44,481 nucleotides of DNA from Bacteroidota bacterium (GCA_025963775.1 JAOQAD010000006.1:1-44481); one strand, 5' to 3'. Shown: positions 1 to 9,869, counted from the first letter of the stretch. Notes: generated by a model from the letters alone, not told the origin. Made by a program: numbers and translations.

Positions 1-239
1 CACAACACTCTGCGTTCTCTGCGAGAATAGACTTTGCGTTCTTGGCGTCTTTGCGAGAAAAGATAACACCCGCGCACGTTCTCGATACATTTTTCCGAAA
101 AGGAAAAACACTCGAACTGACAACACACAGTACATCAATTATAATTAATCATAAGCGTCGCAGACGATAATAATTTTTCAATTATAAAGATCTGCCCAGT
201 ACCAGGCTTACACCCTTCTCGACTTCGCTCGAACTGACA
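1..239. repeat. Diverged copy of the dispersed noncoding repeat
   Basis: This stretch resembles the first part of the 314-bp unit found in tandem near 8.6-9.2 kb. Shared blocks include the TTTGCGAGAAAAGATAACA segment, the GATACATTTTTCCGAAAAGG segment, the CATAAGCGTCGCAGAC segment and a terminal TTCTCGACTTCGCTCGAACT block. It lies downstream of the minus-strand macroglobulin gene and has no credible ORF. Bases 240-343 are C-rich noncoding sequence with the near-repeat CTCCGAACT several times; nothing else is recognised there. Confidence 0.75.
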
Positions 240-343
240 ACCGCTCATCATTCTTCCTTGCAATCATCACAAACATTAACCGTCTCCGAACTCCCCTCTA
301 CCAACTCCGAACTACCTATCACCTCCTACCTCCCGACTCCGAA

Positions 344-3300
344 CTAACTCCCCGGCTTCACAACCTCCACCCATTTCCCCGGCTTCCGCGAATTGATCGT
401 ATTATCATACATTGCTTCACAATACACCGTCGGTAAATAATAACGTCCCACATAAGCGGCATTCAGTACAATGCGGAATGTTTTTGATTTGGCAGGTGAA
501 ACATCAAAGTAAGTATACACCCTGTCATCACGGATATCCTGGTAGGTTGGATAATCACTCTTGATCACGCTTTCCGCTTCATCCATACGCACGTTGTGAA
601 TTTCCCATCCGCTCGGGAAGATCTGCGACAAGGCCATCTGCAGGTATTCACCGCGTGCTCCCGGGTTGATCACCGTTACTTCAGCAATGAAATCCGTTCC
701 CTGCTCCAGCTTGCTCACATCAATAGCTCCGCCACCCATGCCTGTATAATTCACTTCCATTTTCAGGTCATTCTCCGCAGCGCTCTGGTCGCCTGTTTCA
801 GGAATGCCTTCAAGTATCAGGCGTGCGAATAAAATCCCGGTTCCGCTGTTGGTCACCGAAACCGTTCCCGGCTCCGCGCCTTTCAGTTGCATGTCGATCT
901 GTTTCAATGGCAGTTTGGTATTCAATGCTACAGGCGCTTTGTTATCCACTTTTACACTGTAGCGCATTTCTCCGCTGGTTCCGTTCAGTCCGACAAATTT
1001 GGAAACAGCAATGAGGCAATATGCAGTTGTCTGCGTGCTCATCCAGTAATTCGAGCTGAGCGATTTTGCAACTTCCTTCAGCACCGTTCCTGCTTTCGAT
1101 TTCATATCGAGCAGCGTAAGCGTTTCAAGGATCATTGCTTCATCGCGCTCATCAGAGCCGTAGCTGTAGCCAAGCTCGCGGTATTCCGGAACGGCGGTGG
1201 CAAGGCTGGCGATCAGCTTGCGGGCTGTTTCCGGTTGCCCGGCTTTTATGTATGCAGCTGCCAGCCTCCATTTTGCGGCGAGCGAAAGCTCCGGGTATTC
1301 TTTCAGCCTGTTCATCGCGCCCAGCTCAGGTGCTTTTGCAAGGGCAAGCGTGTACAGGCGATACGCCTGGTCGAGGTCATTGTTGTACCACCAGTAATTC
1401 TCCACTTTCTTATTTGGCGACCATGCATTGGCCTTGTTGCGCTGATAGCGTTTCCAGTTGTCCATGAAGCCCGGCGGAAGTGTATATCCTTTCATTTCCG
1501 CTTCGATCATAAAATGCCCGGAATAGCTGGTGCCCCAGTCGTTGGCATCATATTGTCCCGGCCAGTAGCTCATGCCGCCGCCGGCAACCTGGAATTGCTT
1601 CAGGCGCTCGATCCCGGCTTTGATATTTTTATCGATCGCGATCTTGTAATCGTTGTTCAGCTCCATGATATCGGCAAGGTACAATTGAGGGAACACCGAG
1701 GATGTGGTTTGCTCCACGCAGCCATGCGGGTATTCCAGCAGGTATTTCAAACGTTCGCCGAGATTGATCGGCGGGATGGATGAAAGCTCCACCGTTCCTT
1801 TGTTCGTGCCTGTCATTCCTGCCGGTGTATACGGCGTGTTCCAGGTCTTGCCCGCTTCAACAATGCCTTCCACCACGTTCACCACTTTCGGGTTCGGGTT
1901 ACGCACATCGATCTCGATGTCGTACGTTGCTTTTTCAGAGCCGCTCGTCGCTATAATTTTCACTTTGCCGACACCCAGCATCGAATTCACCTTCAGCTTG
2001 AAATTCACCACATCATCTCCAACCTCTTTGAAAGAAACAGATTTGGAAGTGCCATCCACAGCGCTGAACATACTATTGGCCTGGATCTCCACCTTTACAT
2101 CCTTCACCTGTTTTTCCATCGCGAAAACGGTGACAGGAAGGTCAACCTCTTCACCCGGCCCAACCACGCGTGGTAATGTTCCGAGGATCATCAGCGGTGT
2201 GCGCACAGGCGTTGTTTTATCGGAAGAGCCATAAGCGCCTTTGTTCCCCGCGATGATCATCGTGCGCACCGATCCCACATACTGCGGCATCATGAATTCG
2301 ATCGTTTTCTTTTCGCCTTTACCGAGCTGGTAAGGCCCGAAGAATTTCACCATCGGCTTGAAGCGGTTCGCTTTGTTCCCGCCTTTTGCATCAAGCTCAC
2401 CATCGCCGCCGATGGCAAGGATGCGTGATAATTCCGCTCCGAATGCACCCATCACCATGTCGAACATATCCCAGGTTTTCACGCCCAGCGCTTCACGTGC
2501 ATAGAATGCTGCCCATGGATCAGGCGTTTTAAAGCGCGTGAGGTCAAGCAATCCTTCATCCACGATCGCTACCGTGTAGGTCATTTCCTTGCCTTCTTTT
2601 TCTGAAACAGTGAAGCTGCATTTCGATTCAGGCTTCCATACTTCGGGAGTTGTGACTACCGGGCTCAGGTGCGTGGAAGGGTCTTCCACCGTGATCGGGA
2701 TCACCCCGTACAGGCGGATCGGGAGGTCGTTGATGGTCTGTGCATGCGGCTGCACCAGCGTTACATTCACATACACATTCGGCGTCATGTCGGGCGTTAC
2801 CCTGAAGGAATAATTTGTTTCCCCTTTCTTCGTCTCTGCCCAATAGGCTTTCAGCACTTTCGATCCGCTCTCGATGCTGATGAGCGCACGGCCTTCAGCG
2901 CTTGAAGGAATAATGAGCTTCACTTCCTCGCCAACATTGTATTGCTTTTTATCGCTGCTGAAGGAAAGCAATGTTGCGCCTTCATTTCCTTTCGGGGATG
3001 GCCCTGCCCAGGATGGCCAGTCGATGTAAACAGTTTGTCCCGTTGTATGCCCGCTTTCCTCATCGGTTACGCGTACATAGAATCTTCCCCAGTCGGGACG
3101 GTTCACACGGAGCGGAAATTGTCCTTTACCATTCGAGGTTGTGATCTCCATTTGCTGGTATGCTTCCTTGTAATTATTTCCGACATAATTGGCCAGGTCG
3201 CCGTCGTAGCTGTCCCACCACCATCTCCAGGATACTTTAAAGATCTGCACTTTCAGTTTGCGTGATACAGGTTTTCCATCCGGATCCAACGTGGCGATTT

Positions 3301-5932
3301 TCACAATGTGATTGGTATCTGTTACCAGCATCCCGCTGAACTTGTTTCCTTCCGGCACTTTCATCCCAACATAAGAGCTGTAAGGCGAATACGGCATCGA
3401 GAACTGGTCAACGCTGAATGCGCCGCCCTGTTCAAATACGCGCACCTTAAAGCTGGCGCGAAGCATTCCCGGTGCAGCATCGTTCACATTGATGTTCGGC
3501 TTCACCATCGCAATGCCCTGTTCGTTCAGGTTATCATCGAAGATCATCTGCGCTTCCGAAGTGAAATCACGCGCTACATCATCAAACACATAATCTTCAT
3601 ATTTTTTGAATTGCGTTTGTGTTTCGCTCAGCGTCACTTCCACTTTTGCGTTCAGGTTCTTTGCCACTGCGCCGTGCAGCCATTTTACAGTCAGCGTTCC
3701 TGCCGCATCTTTTTTGGCTACCGATAATTTATCAGCATTGAAGTCAAGATCGATCTTCAGCCTGTTCGGCATAATGGTTTCTATCTTGATGTTCTTTGTG
3801 AACCAGGCTCCGCCTACTTTTACGCGTGCTGTCCAGTTGCCTGTCGGCGATGATTTTTCAGTGGCCGTTGTAAAATTGTAGAAGCCATTCAGTCCGCCTG
3901 TTTTTGTTATCTTGCGGAATACCTGTCCCTGTGGGTTCAGCAGCTCGAACTGCACCGGGTGGTTCTTCGGCAATGTGTTCAGCTTGTCTTCGAGGATGAA
4001 TGAAAGGAACAGGGTATCTCCCGGGCGCCACACGCCGCGTTCACCGTAAATAAAGCCTTTGAGGCCTTTCTGCACTTCTTCTCCTCCTACTTCAAATGCA
4101 CTTACGGAAAGTGATGAGCCGTCGTCCAGCTTTAAATAACCGCGCTGGGCACCGCTTTTCACCATCATCAGGAAAGGCTTCTTCTTAAATGTAGCATCGC
4201 ACATTCCCTCTCCATCCGTTTTCAGTGTCTTCAGCACCTGCAGCTGGTAATCGTACAGCTCAACCGTTGCATTGGAAACTGGTTTGGTCGTGATGAGGTT
4301 CGTCACCAAAAAATTCATTGATCCGTCTGTTCCGCGCTTTGCGATCAAACCAAGATCGGAGGCAAGCACGTTCCTGCTGACCTCCTTGTGGCTGTAATAG
4401 GAAGAAGCACAGGGATTATCGCGCTCCTGGTAATTGTAATCATCATAGTATTCATAATTATCATAATAGTAATCGCCGTAATAATCCCATTCGTGCTCAT
4501 CGTCATCATCCGTTCCATCCATCACCGGCTGCAGCTCTTCATTGTCTTCATCCGCCACTACTCCATCGGTGCAGGTGTAGGTCGAATATTCTTTCTTAAA
4601 GCTGATGATCACTTTATAGATCGCGCCCGGCTCAGTTTTGATCAGCTCTGCCAGGTCGAAGGAATAGGTGTTCCATTTACCGAAGTCCATGGCGCTTTTC
4701 TGCGTGAGCTGGATGGTCTTTTTCAGCACCACTTTTCCTACACGCCTTAGTTCACGCTCTCCTTCGAGGCTATTCACCTGCAGGAACTGTGGAATATTCT
4801 TCTCGTAAATTTTTAAGATCTTTAAATCGATCGCTTTTAAGCTCACAGCTTTGAAGGGGAAGATCAGTCCACCGGAATTCGGCAGGATCACGCCTTTGCC
4901 GATCAGCTGCACTTCCGGCTTCATCTCCTCGAACATGATCTCCATTAAGTAACGCTCCTTCAGCGGCATGCCCAGCACATTCTTCACGCCCAGCTCGGCG
5001 GTGATGGTGCGTGCGCCGATCTGCCTTGCCTGCGGGTACACGCGGATCTCATTTCCTTCAATGACATATTTCAATGCGCTTCCGCCGGTAAGTGTTACCA
5101 GCCCTTCCAGGTTCTGCCCTTCGAGGATCGGGTCGGAAAACTGCAGCACGGCATATTGCTCCGGCGACTGGATCACTTTTACATCCACCACTTTAAAATC
5201 ACCCAATGCAGGGATCTCAATAGTTTGGCTTCCTTTTATTTCTGTCCCGATGGACGCTCCATCCCAGCTCAGCTCCACTTTTCCGGGCTTTTCAGTCCGC
5301 TGGATGCCATCCACTGAAAAATGATGCGTAGTGCGGTTAGGCTCATGCACCCAGTTAATGGCCAGCTCTTTCCCATCCTGCAGCAGCTTTACAATTTTTT
5401 CAACCTGCGCAGGATCGGCAACATCGGCCGTGGCAAGGGTTCCATCAAGTCGCTGTGTGCGAAGCGTTTTCTTGTCGGTAGTGGTCATTCCATCCACGAA
5501 CACTTCAAACGATTGCTGCATGGTCTGGAAATCAAAATCGAATGTTTCAAATTCATCAGGCACCTCCAGGATCTCCGAAAGGTAGAATTCTGCCTTGTAC
5601 TGTGTATTAGCCGGAAGCCTGTGCTCCGGCCTGAATTCAATAGTGCGGCTGTCCACCCATACAGCTTCTCCTTTTATAGAAGGCGAAAAGCTGAACAGCT
5701 TTTTATCAACAGGCTTCCCGATCTCGATCGGCGCTTCCATTTCATTGGTAAGCAGGATGCGGATAGTGGATTCATTGGAGATGATCCCCGAGGTATAGGC
5801 GCTGATATACGCGCTGAATGCAGGGTCTTCATGCGCATCGCCGGAACGTGAATGCATCTTTGAGAACAGGGTAAGCCCTATCAGCGCGGCAGCAACTAAG
5901 CCCGCGATGAGCAATAAAAGTCGTTTCGACAT
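344..5932 (-). CDS. Alpha-2-macroglobulin family protein (bacterial A2M, YfhM-like)
   Basis: This is a very large protease-trap protein of 1862 residues, expected in the periplasm anchored to the inner membrane. The N-terminus is a single hydrophobic segment (about residues 4-22) with no lipobox cysteine, so it looks like a signal anchor rather than a lipoprotein. MG-type beta-sandwich domains follow, including a bait-like middle region. The thioester motif GCVEQ is intact, with Cys at about residue 1405, followed by the alpha-toroid thioester domain and a receptor-binding-like C-terminus. In the known family the thioester covalently traps attacking proteases. Residues about 457-507 carry an unusual Asp/Glu/Tyr-rich insertion. 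The frequent partner pbpC is not adjacent; the divergent neighbour is the periplasmic protease gene prc. The family call is secure; the substrate is unknown. Confidence 0.93.
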   Translation of the reverse strand: MSKRLLLLIAGLVAAALIGLTLFSKMHSRSGDAHEDPAFSAYISAYTSGIISNESTIRILLTNEMEAPIEIGKPVDKKLFSFSPSIKGEAVWVDSRTIEFRPEHRLPANTQYKAEFYLSEILEVPDEFETFDFDFQTMQQSFEVFVDGMTTTDKKTLRTQRLDGTLATADVADPAQVEKIVKLLQDGKELAINWVHEPNRTTHHFSVDGIQRTEKPGKVELSWDGASIGTEIKGSQTIEIPALGDFKVVDVKVIQSPEQYAVLQFSDPILEGQNLEGLVTLTGGSALKYVIEGNEIRVYPQARQIGARTITAELGVKNVLGMPLKERYLMEIMFEEMKPEVQLIGKGVILPNSGGLIFPFKAVSLKAIDLKILKIYEKNIPQFLQVNSLEGERELRRVGKVVLKKTIQLTQKSAMDFGKWNTYSFDLAELIKTEPGAIYKVIISFKKEYSTYTCTDGVVADEDNEELQPVMDGTDDDDEHEWDYYGDYYYDNYEYYDDYNYQERDNPCASSYYSHKEVSRNVLASDLGLIAKRGTDGSMNFLVTNLITTKPVSNATVELYDYQLQVLKTLKTDGEGMCDATFKKKPFLMMVKSGAQRGYLKLDDGSSLSVSAFEVGGEEVQKGLKGFIYGERGVWRPGDTLFLSFILEDKLNTLPKNHPVQFELLNPQGQVFRKITKTGGLNGFYNFTTATEKSSPTGNWTARVKVGGAWFTKNIKIETIMPNRLKIDLDFNADKLSVAKKDAAGTLTVKWLHGAVAKNLNAKVEVTLSETQTQFKKYEDYVFDDVARDFTSEAQMIFDDNLNEQGIAMVKPNINVNDAAPGMLRASFKVRVFEQGGAFSVDQFSMPYSPYSSYVGMKVPEGNKFSGMLVTDTNHIVKIATLDPDGKPVSRKLKVQIFKVSWRWWWDSYDGDLANYVGNNYKEAYQQMEITTSNGKGQFPLRVNRPDWGRFYVRVTDEESGHTTGQTVYIDWPSWAGPSPKGNEGATLLSFSSDKKQYNVGEEVKLIIPSSAEGRALISIESGSKVLKAYWAETKKGETNYSFRVTPDMTPNVYVNVTLVQPHAQTINDLPIRLYGVIPITVEDPSTHLSPVVTTPEVWKPESKCSFTVSEKEGKEMTYTVAIVDEGLLDLTRFKTPDPWAAFYAREALGVKTWDMFDMVMGAFGAELSRILAIGGDGELDAKGGNKANRFKPMVKFFGPYQLGKGEKKTIEFMMPQYVGSVRTMIIAGNKGAYGSSDKTTPVRTPLMILGTLPRVVGPGEEVDLPVTVFAMEKQVKDVKVEIQANSMFSAVDGTSKSVSFKEVGDDVVNFKLKVNSMLGVGKVKIIATSGSEKATYDIEIDVRNPNPKVVNVVEGIVEAGKTWNTPYTPAGMTGTNKGTVELSSIPPINLGERLKYLLEYPHGCVEQTTSSVFPQLYLADIMELNNDYKIAIDKNIKAGIERLKQFQVAGGGMSYWPGQYDANDWGTSYSGHFMIEAEMKGYTLPPGFMDNWKRYQRNKANAWSPNKKVENYWWYNNDLDQAYRLYTLALAKAPELGAMNRLKEYPELSLAAKWRLAAAYIKAGQPETARKLIASLATAVPEYRELGYSYGSDERDEAMILETLTLLDMKSKAGTVLKEVAKSLSSNYWMSTQTTAYCLIAVSKFVGLNGTSGEMRYSVKVDNKAPVALNTKLPLKQIDMQLKGAEPGTVSVTNSGTGILFARLILEGIPETGDQSAAENDLKMEVNYTGMGGGAIDVSKLEQGTDFIAEVTVINPGARGEYLQMALSQIFPSGWEIHNVRMDEAESVIKSDYPTYQDIRDDRVYTYFDVSPAKSKTFRIVLNAAYVGRYYLPTVYCEAMYDNTINSRKPGKWVEVVKPGS

Positions 5933-5980
5933 TTGCCTTGGAAGTTTTTAGGATTATTGATAGAGTGTGGTTTAGTCTTT

Positions 5981-5988
5981 CAAATGTA
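5981..5988 (-). promoter_or_regulatory. Probable -7 promoter element for the macroglobulin gene
   Basis: Reading the minus strand, TACATTTG matches the Bacteroidota -7 consensus TAnnTTTG and lies about 49 bases before the ATG at 5932. No clear TTG -33 element sits 17-23 bases upstream, so the assignment rests on the -7 box and its position. Confidence 0.5.
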
Positions 5989-6147
5989 GGGCAAAAAAAC
6001 AATCTGTTATTAATTGTTAAATAATTTTTATGGAACGTAATTTGACTGAACTTTATACGTCATACGTTCGTTATGAGAGAGCTCGTAAACCACCGTTCAT
6101 CACATTTTATTTTAAAAAACCTTTAAATCTGCGTTCAGTAGTCCACA

Positions 6148-6199
6148 GATTCGTAAATTCGTAACATTCGTGTTTGGATTCGAAAACATTCGTAATTCG
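6148..6199. repeat. Cluster of ATTCG repeats upstream of prc
   Basis: Six ATTCG words occur within 51 bases (starting 6149, 6157, 6166, 6178, 6188, 6195), just before the prc start at 6230. The block GATTCGTAAATTC at the left end reappears in inverse form at 18905-18917 and 18996-19008, and a related piece lies in the gap between the two ABC genes. It therefore looks like a dispersed noncoding element rather than a prc-specific operator. No TAnnTTTG promoter was found between 5989 and 6229 on the plus strand. Confidence 0.5.
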
Positions 6200-6229
6200 C
6201 ACATTAGTAAAAATCCGTAATTAAGAGAT

Positions 6230-8317
6230 ATGAAAATCAATAAAAAATTACTGTTCCTGGTCCCGGTTGCCGCTATAGCAGCCTTTTCGTATTCATACAA
6301 GGTGCAGGCCGACAAGGATGAAGCGATCGACCAGATCCTGATGCAAAGCCTTAACAATGTACATTATTCGCCGCTTACGCTGAATGATGAGTTCTCCGAA
6401 AAAGTATACAAGCTGTACATGCAGCGCCTCGATTACAATAAAAAATTTCTTCTTCAGTCGGATGTGGATGAGCTGAAAAAACTCAATCATTCCATCGACG
6501 AGGACATCACCACCGGCCGTTTCAGCTTTTTTGACAAGTCGTACAGCATCATCACCAAGCGGGTGGATGAGGCACAGGCCTATTACAAAGACATCCTTTC
6601 CCAGCCTTTCGATTTTTCAAAGGATGAAGACATCCAGCTGGATGAAGAGAAGCTGAGCTTTGCCAAAAACTCCGCTGAGCTGAAGGAAGCCTGGAGAAAA
6701 TCCCTGAAATACCAGGTGCTTGCGCGCATGGTGGAAATGTCGGATAACCAGGACAAGGCGAAAGAAAAAAGCGATACCGTACAGCTGAAATCCAAAGAAA
6801 CGCTGGAAGCCGATGCACGCAAAAAAGTGCTGAAAAGCAATGATGATTATTTTAAGCGCATCAGGGAATTTGACCGCAACGACAGGCTGGCAGTGTATTT
6901 CAACTCCATTACAGGAATTTACGATCCGCATACCGAGTTCTTTCCTCCGAAGGATAAAGCGAATTTTGACATCAGCATGAGCGGGCAGCTCGAAGGAATT
7001 GGTGCCCAGCTACAGGAAAAAGACGGCTACATCAAAGTGTCGAGCATTGTTCCGGGAAGCGCTTCCTGGAAACAGGGGCAGCTGAAGCCGGGCGACCTGA
7101 TCTTAAAAGTGGCGCAGGGTGCAAACGAACCGGTCGATCTTACAGACATGCGAATGGATGACGTACTTCCATTGATCCGCGGCAAAAAAGGCACTGAAGT
7201 GCGCCTTACCGTGAGAAAGCCTGATGGCAGCACAACTGTGATCCCGCTGATCCGCGACATCGTGGTGATCGAGGAAAGCTACGCACAATCTGTCATCCTG
7301 AAAGGCAAAAAGAACATCGGCTACATTAAGCTGCCTTCCTTCTATGCTGATTTTAACGGCAACGGAGGCCGAAGCTGCTCGAAGGATATCAAAAAAGAAC
7401 TTGAAAAACTGAAAGCAGAAAACGTTGACGGTGTGATCCTCGATCTTCGCTACAATGGCGGCGGCTCATTGCCGGATGTGGTAGATATGGCCGGGCTCTT
7501 TATTGACAAAGGCCCGATCGTGCAGGTAAAGCAGAAAACAGGCGCTCCACAGGTGCTGGAAGATAAAGATCCTTCAACAGTGTATGACGGTCCGCTGGTG
7601 GTGATGGTGAATTCCAACTCCGCTTCCGCATCCGAGATCATGGCTGCTGCTATCCAGGATTACAAGCGCGGCGTGATCGTTGGTACCTCCCCGGCGAGCT
7701 TCGGAAAAGGTACCGTTCAGCGTTTTTACAACCTCGATGATTACCTGCCTGCGCAATACAATACCATCAAGCCTTTGGGCGAAGTGAAGATCACCACCCA
7801 GAAATTTTACCGCATCAATGGCGGGGCAACGCAATTAAAAGGTGTGATCCCGGACATTGTTCTCCCTGATCCGTATTATCTCCTCGACCAGGGCGAAAAA
7901 GAACAGGATTACCCGATGGCATGGGATGAGATCGCTCCGGCGAAATACAATACATGGAAACCCACTTACTCGGTTGACAAGCTGAAGTCAAACAGCGAGA
8001 GCCGCGTGAAAAGCAGCGCCGGTTTCGGCATTCTCAACGATGCAGCCAAGCGTTTGAAAAAGCAAAAGGACAACACGATCGTATCCCTGAATTTTGATAA
8101 ATACGTTGCCGAGCAAAAGAAAAACAAAGAGGAAGCGAAGAAAATGGATGAGCTGGACAAGGAGATCCTCGCCATGGATATCATGACGCTGAAAGCAGAT
8201 GAAACAGCTGCTACAGCCGATTCGGTGACCGTTGCCAAGAAAAAGGATTTTTACAAAGCGCTGAAAAAGGATATCTATTTGAATGAAACGGTATCGATCA
8301 TCAACGAGATGAAATAA
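6230..8317 (+). CDS. prc: Tail-specific (C-terminal processing) protease, S41A family
   Basis: This periplasmic serine protease (695 residues) cleaves proteins with nonpolar C-terminal tails. It begins with a signal peptide (MKINKKLLFLVPVAAIAAFS). A helical N-terminal domain comes first, then a PDZ domain (about residues 255-335, with the GIGAQLQ and KPGDLIL segments). The S41 catalytic core has SASASEIMAAA with the probable nucleophile Ser466, and FGKGTVQ with the general base Lys493. The C-terminal region matches the extended Tsp/Prc architecture (DUF3340-like). The length is typical of long Prc proteins rather than short CtpA forms. It is divergent from the macroglobulin gene, so both may serve envelope protein turnover (inference). 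A strong terminator follows. Confidence 0.95.
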   Translation: MKINKKLLFLVPVAAIAAFSYSYKVQADKDEAIDQILMQSLNNVHYSPLTLNDEFSEKVYKLYMQRLDYNKKFLLQSDVDELKKLNHSIDEDITTGRFSFFDKSYSIITKRVDEAQAYYKDILSQPFDFSKDEDIQLDEEKLSFAKNSAELKEAWRKSLKYQVLARMVEMSDNQDKAKEKSDTVQLKSKETLEADARKKVLKSNDDYFKRIREFDRNDRLAVYFNSITGIYDPHTEFFPPKDKANFDISMSGQLEGIGAQLQEKDGYIKVSSIVPGSASWKQGQLKPGDLILKVAQGANEPVDLTDMRMDDVLPLIRGKKGTEVRLTVRKPDGSTTVIPLIRDIVVIEESYAQSVILKGKKNIGYIKLPSFYADFNGNGGRSCSKDIKKELEKLKAENVDGVILDLRYNGGGSLPDVVDMAGLFIDKGPIVQVKQKTGAPQVLEDKDPSTVYDGPLVVMVNSNSASASEIMAAAIQDYKRGVIVGTSPASFGKGTVQRFYNLDDYLPAQYNTIKPLGEVKITTQKFYRINGGATQLKGVIPDIVLPDPYYLLDQGEKEQDYPMAWDEIAPAKYNTWKPTYSVDKLKSNSESRVKSSAGFGILNDAAKRLKKQKDNTIVSLNFDKYVAEQKKNKEEAKKMDELDKEILAMDIMTLKADETAATADSVTVAKKKDFYKALKKDIYLNETVSIINEMK

Positions 8318-8366
8318 GTTGAAAAATTGTGAAATTGAAAGATTGGAAAATTAAAAATTGAAGATT

Positions 8367-8402
8367 AAAATGCCTCTCCGTGTGGAGGGGCATTTTTGTT
8401 TT
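8367..8402 (+). terminator. Rho-independent terminator of prc
   Basis: The 10-bp stem ATGCCTCTCC/GGAGGGGCAT (one G-T pair) with a GTGT loop is followed by TTTTTGTTTTTG. It begins about 50 bases after the prc stop codon. Confidence 0.85.
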
Positions 8403-8407
8403 TGTTT

Positions 8408-8558
8408 GTCATTCCGGGCTCGCCCGAGGAATCTTACTCTGTGTGAAGCAAACAGTGAACTATATCCGGCCCGAGTTCCCGGCTTCGCCCGAACTGACAC
8501 CCGCATAGCGCTCTGCGTTCTCTGCGAGATAAGATTCCTCGGGCAAGCCCGGGATGAC
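8408..8558. repeat. 29-bp inverted repeat of the GTCATTCC dispersed family
   Basis: Bases 8408-8436 and 8530-8558 are inverted copies of one another with two mismatches (GTCATTCCGGGCTCGCC... against GTCATCCCGGGCTTGCC...). They enclose about 93 bases containing further TCTGCG-type words. A related block, CCCTCGGGCAAGCTCGGGAT, recurs inside each 314-bp tandem unit. This is noncoding, with no terminal target-site duplication recognised. Confidence 0.75.
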
Positions 8559-8570
8559 AAGCGCTTCCCA

Positions 8571-9223
8571 CGTTCTCGACTCCGCTCGAACTGACAGCGC
8601 ACAACACTTTGCGTTCTCTGCGACTCTGCGAGAAAAGATAACAACCCGCGCACATTCCCGATACATTTTTCCGAAAAGGAAAAACACTCGAACTGACAAC
8701 ATACAGTACGTCAATCATAATTAATCATAAGCGTCGCAGACCATCATAATTTTTCAATCATAAAGATCTGTGAAGATCTGCGTTCCATCACACAGTAATT
8801 TCTTTGCGTCTCTGCGCCTTTGCGGTAAAAGTCTATTTTTGAATAAGATCCCTCGGGCAAGCTCGGGATGACAACCGCTTCTCACGTTCTCGACTCCGCT
8901 CGAACTGACAGCGCACAACACTTTGCGTTCTCTGCGACTCTGCGAGAAAAGATAACAACCCGCGCACGTTCCCGATACATTTTTCCGAAAAGAAAAAACA
9001 CTCGAACTGACAACATACAATACGTCAATCATAATTAATCATAAGCGTCGCAGGCGATAATAAATTTAATCATAAAGATCTGTGAAGATCTGCGTTCCAT
9101 CACACAGTAATTTCTTTGCGTCTCTGCGCCTTTGCGGTAAAAGTTTGTTTTTGAATAAGATCCCTCGGGCAAACTCGGGATGACAACCGCCTCCCCACGT
9201 TCTCGACTCCGCTCGAACTGACA
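8571..9223. repeat. Two tandem copies of a ~314-bp noncoding unit
   Basis: The GCGCACAACA word starts at 8597 and 8911, and the same boundary (GCGCACA) recurs at 9224, giving periods of 314 and 313 bases. Each boundary carries CGTTCTCGACTCCGCTCGAA (8571, 8885, 9198). The copies are nearly identical over their whole length, with only scattered substitutions. The unit contains TTTGCGTCTCTGCGCCTTTG-type blocks. Minus-strand ORFs of 75-100 codons here share the same repeated peptides and are judged spurious. The copy at 1-239 is the diverged third member. Confidence 0.9.
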
Positions 9224-9239
9224 GCGCACAATAACGATA

Positions 9240-9276
9240 AAAAACAAAAATGCCCAGGTATACGGCCCGGGCATTT
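9240..9276 (-). terminator. Terminator of the YwqK-like gene
   Basis: On the minus strand the stem ATGCCCGGG...CCTGGGCAT is followed by TTTTTGTTTTTTATC. It lies about 35 bases beyond the stop codon at 9309. A short T run on the other strand may let it work weakly in both directions. Confidence 0.8.
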
Positions 9277-9308
9277 TCGCTCTCTCTAAACAATCTAATT
9301 ATTATTAC

Positions 9309-9869
9309 TTACTTAGATTTTGTGCTTAAAAGTGTTCCATTCTTAAAGGTTTGCTCATTCACCACATTCCCTTTCTCATCCCACCATGTCCAAACTCCGT
9401 CTTTTCTACCTTCATTATCATAAGAACCCTTGTAATTTTTTGTACCATTCTCATAGTAGCCGGTCCATTCGCCTTTGTGTACCATTCCATTGGCAATTGT
9501 CCCTTCGCTGCTGATCACGCCATTTTTATTGTAATAAACGGCTTTGCCGCTTGTAAAATCAAGGATCGCTTCGGCCTGGCCGTTATCGTACACCGATTTC
9601 CAGGTACCGACCATTGTCCCGTTGCTGTAATATTCTTCCGACCTCAGGCTTCCGTTCTCAAACCAGGTGGTCCATTTGCCATCCTTCACCTCGGAGCCCA
9701 TTTTGCGGGCCTGCTCCTCTTTGGAGTCTGAGCTGCTTACTTTTGCATCCCCGATCACCACGCCCTCAGTTTTTTTATTCCCGTTCGGCCAGTTCGTTGT
9801 TACTGTATTCTGAGCATTTACAGCAATGAAAGCCATTACAGCCGAAATTGTCAATATGATTCTTTTCAT
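9309..9869 (-). CDS. Exported MORN-variant repeat protein (YwqK-like)
   Basis: The 186-residue protein starts with a signal peptide (MKRIILTISAVMAFIAVNAQ) that ends in an AQ cleavage-type site. The mature part is built from repeats of the pattern G.W..(Y/W)..NG, for example GKWTTWFENGSLRSEEYY, GTWKSVYDNG, GEWTGYYENG and GVWTWWDEKG. This is the MORN-variant/YwqK repeat seen in proteins often labelled toxin-antitoxin YwqK family antitoxins. In Bacteroidota many such proteins are exported and no toxin partner is seen here, so an antitoxin role is doubtful. It is a single-gene unit with its own promoter and terminator. Confidence 0.85.
   Translation of the reverse strand: MKRIILTISAVMAFIAVNAQNTVTTNWPNGNKKTEGVVIGDAKVSSSDSKEEQARKMGSEVKDGKWTTWFENGSLRSEEYYSNGTMVGTWKSVYDNGQAEAILDFTSGKAVYYNKNGVISSEGTIANGMVHKGEWTGYYENGTKNYKGSYDNEGRKDGVWTWWDEKGNVVNEQTFKNGTLLSTKSK

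Noticed and set aside
887..1783. 298-codon plus-strand ORF
   Set aside because: It lies wholly antisense within the macroglobulin gene, which has clear domains; composition is typical of a shadow frame.
8571..9223. CRISPR array or rRNA-like repeat
   Set aside because: Only two long units with no short repeat-spacer alternation and no cas genes.
8351..9293. Several overlapping minus-strand ORFs of 75-100 codons with similar peptides
   Set aside because: They arise from translating the tandem and dispersed repeats in different frames; no start signals and no protein family.
9309..9869. Toxin-antitoxin module
   Set aside because: The YwqK-type label suggests it, but the protein has a signal peptide and no toxin gene is adjacent.
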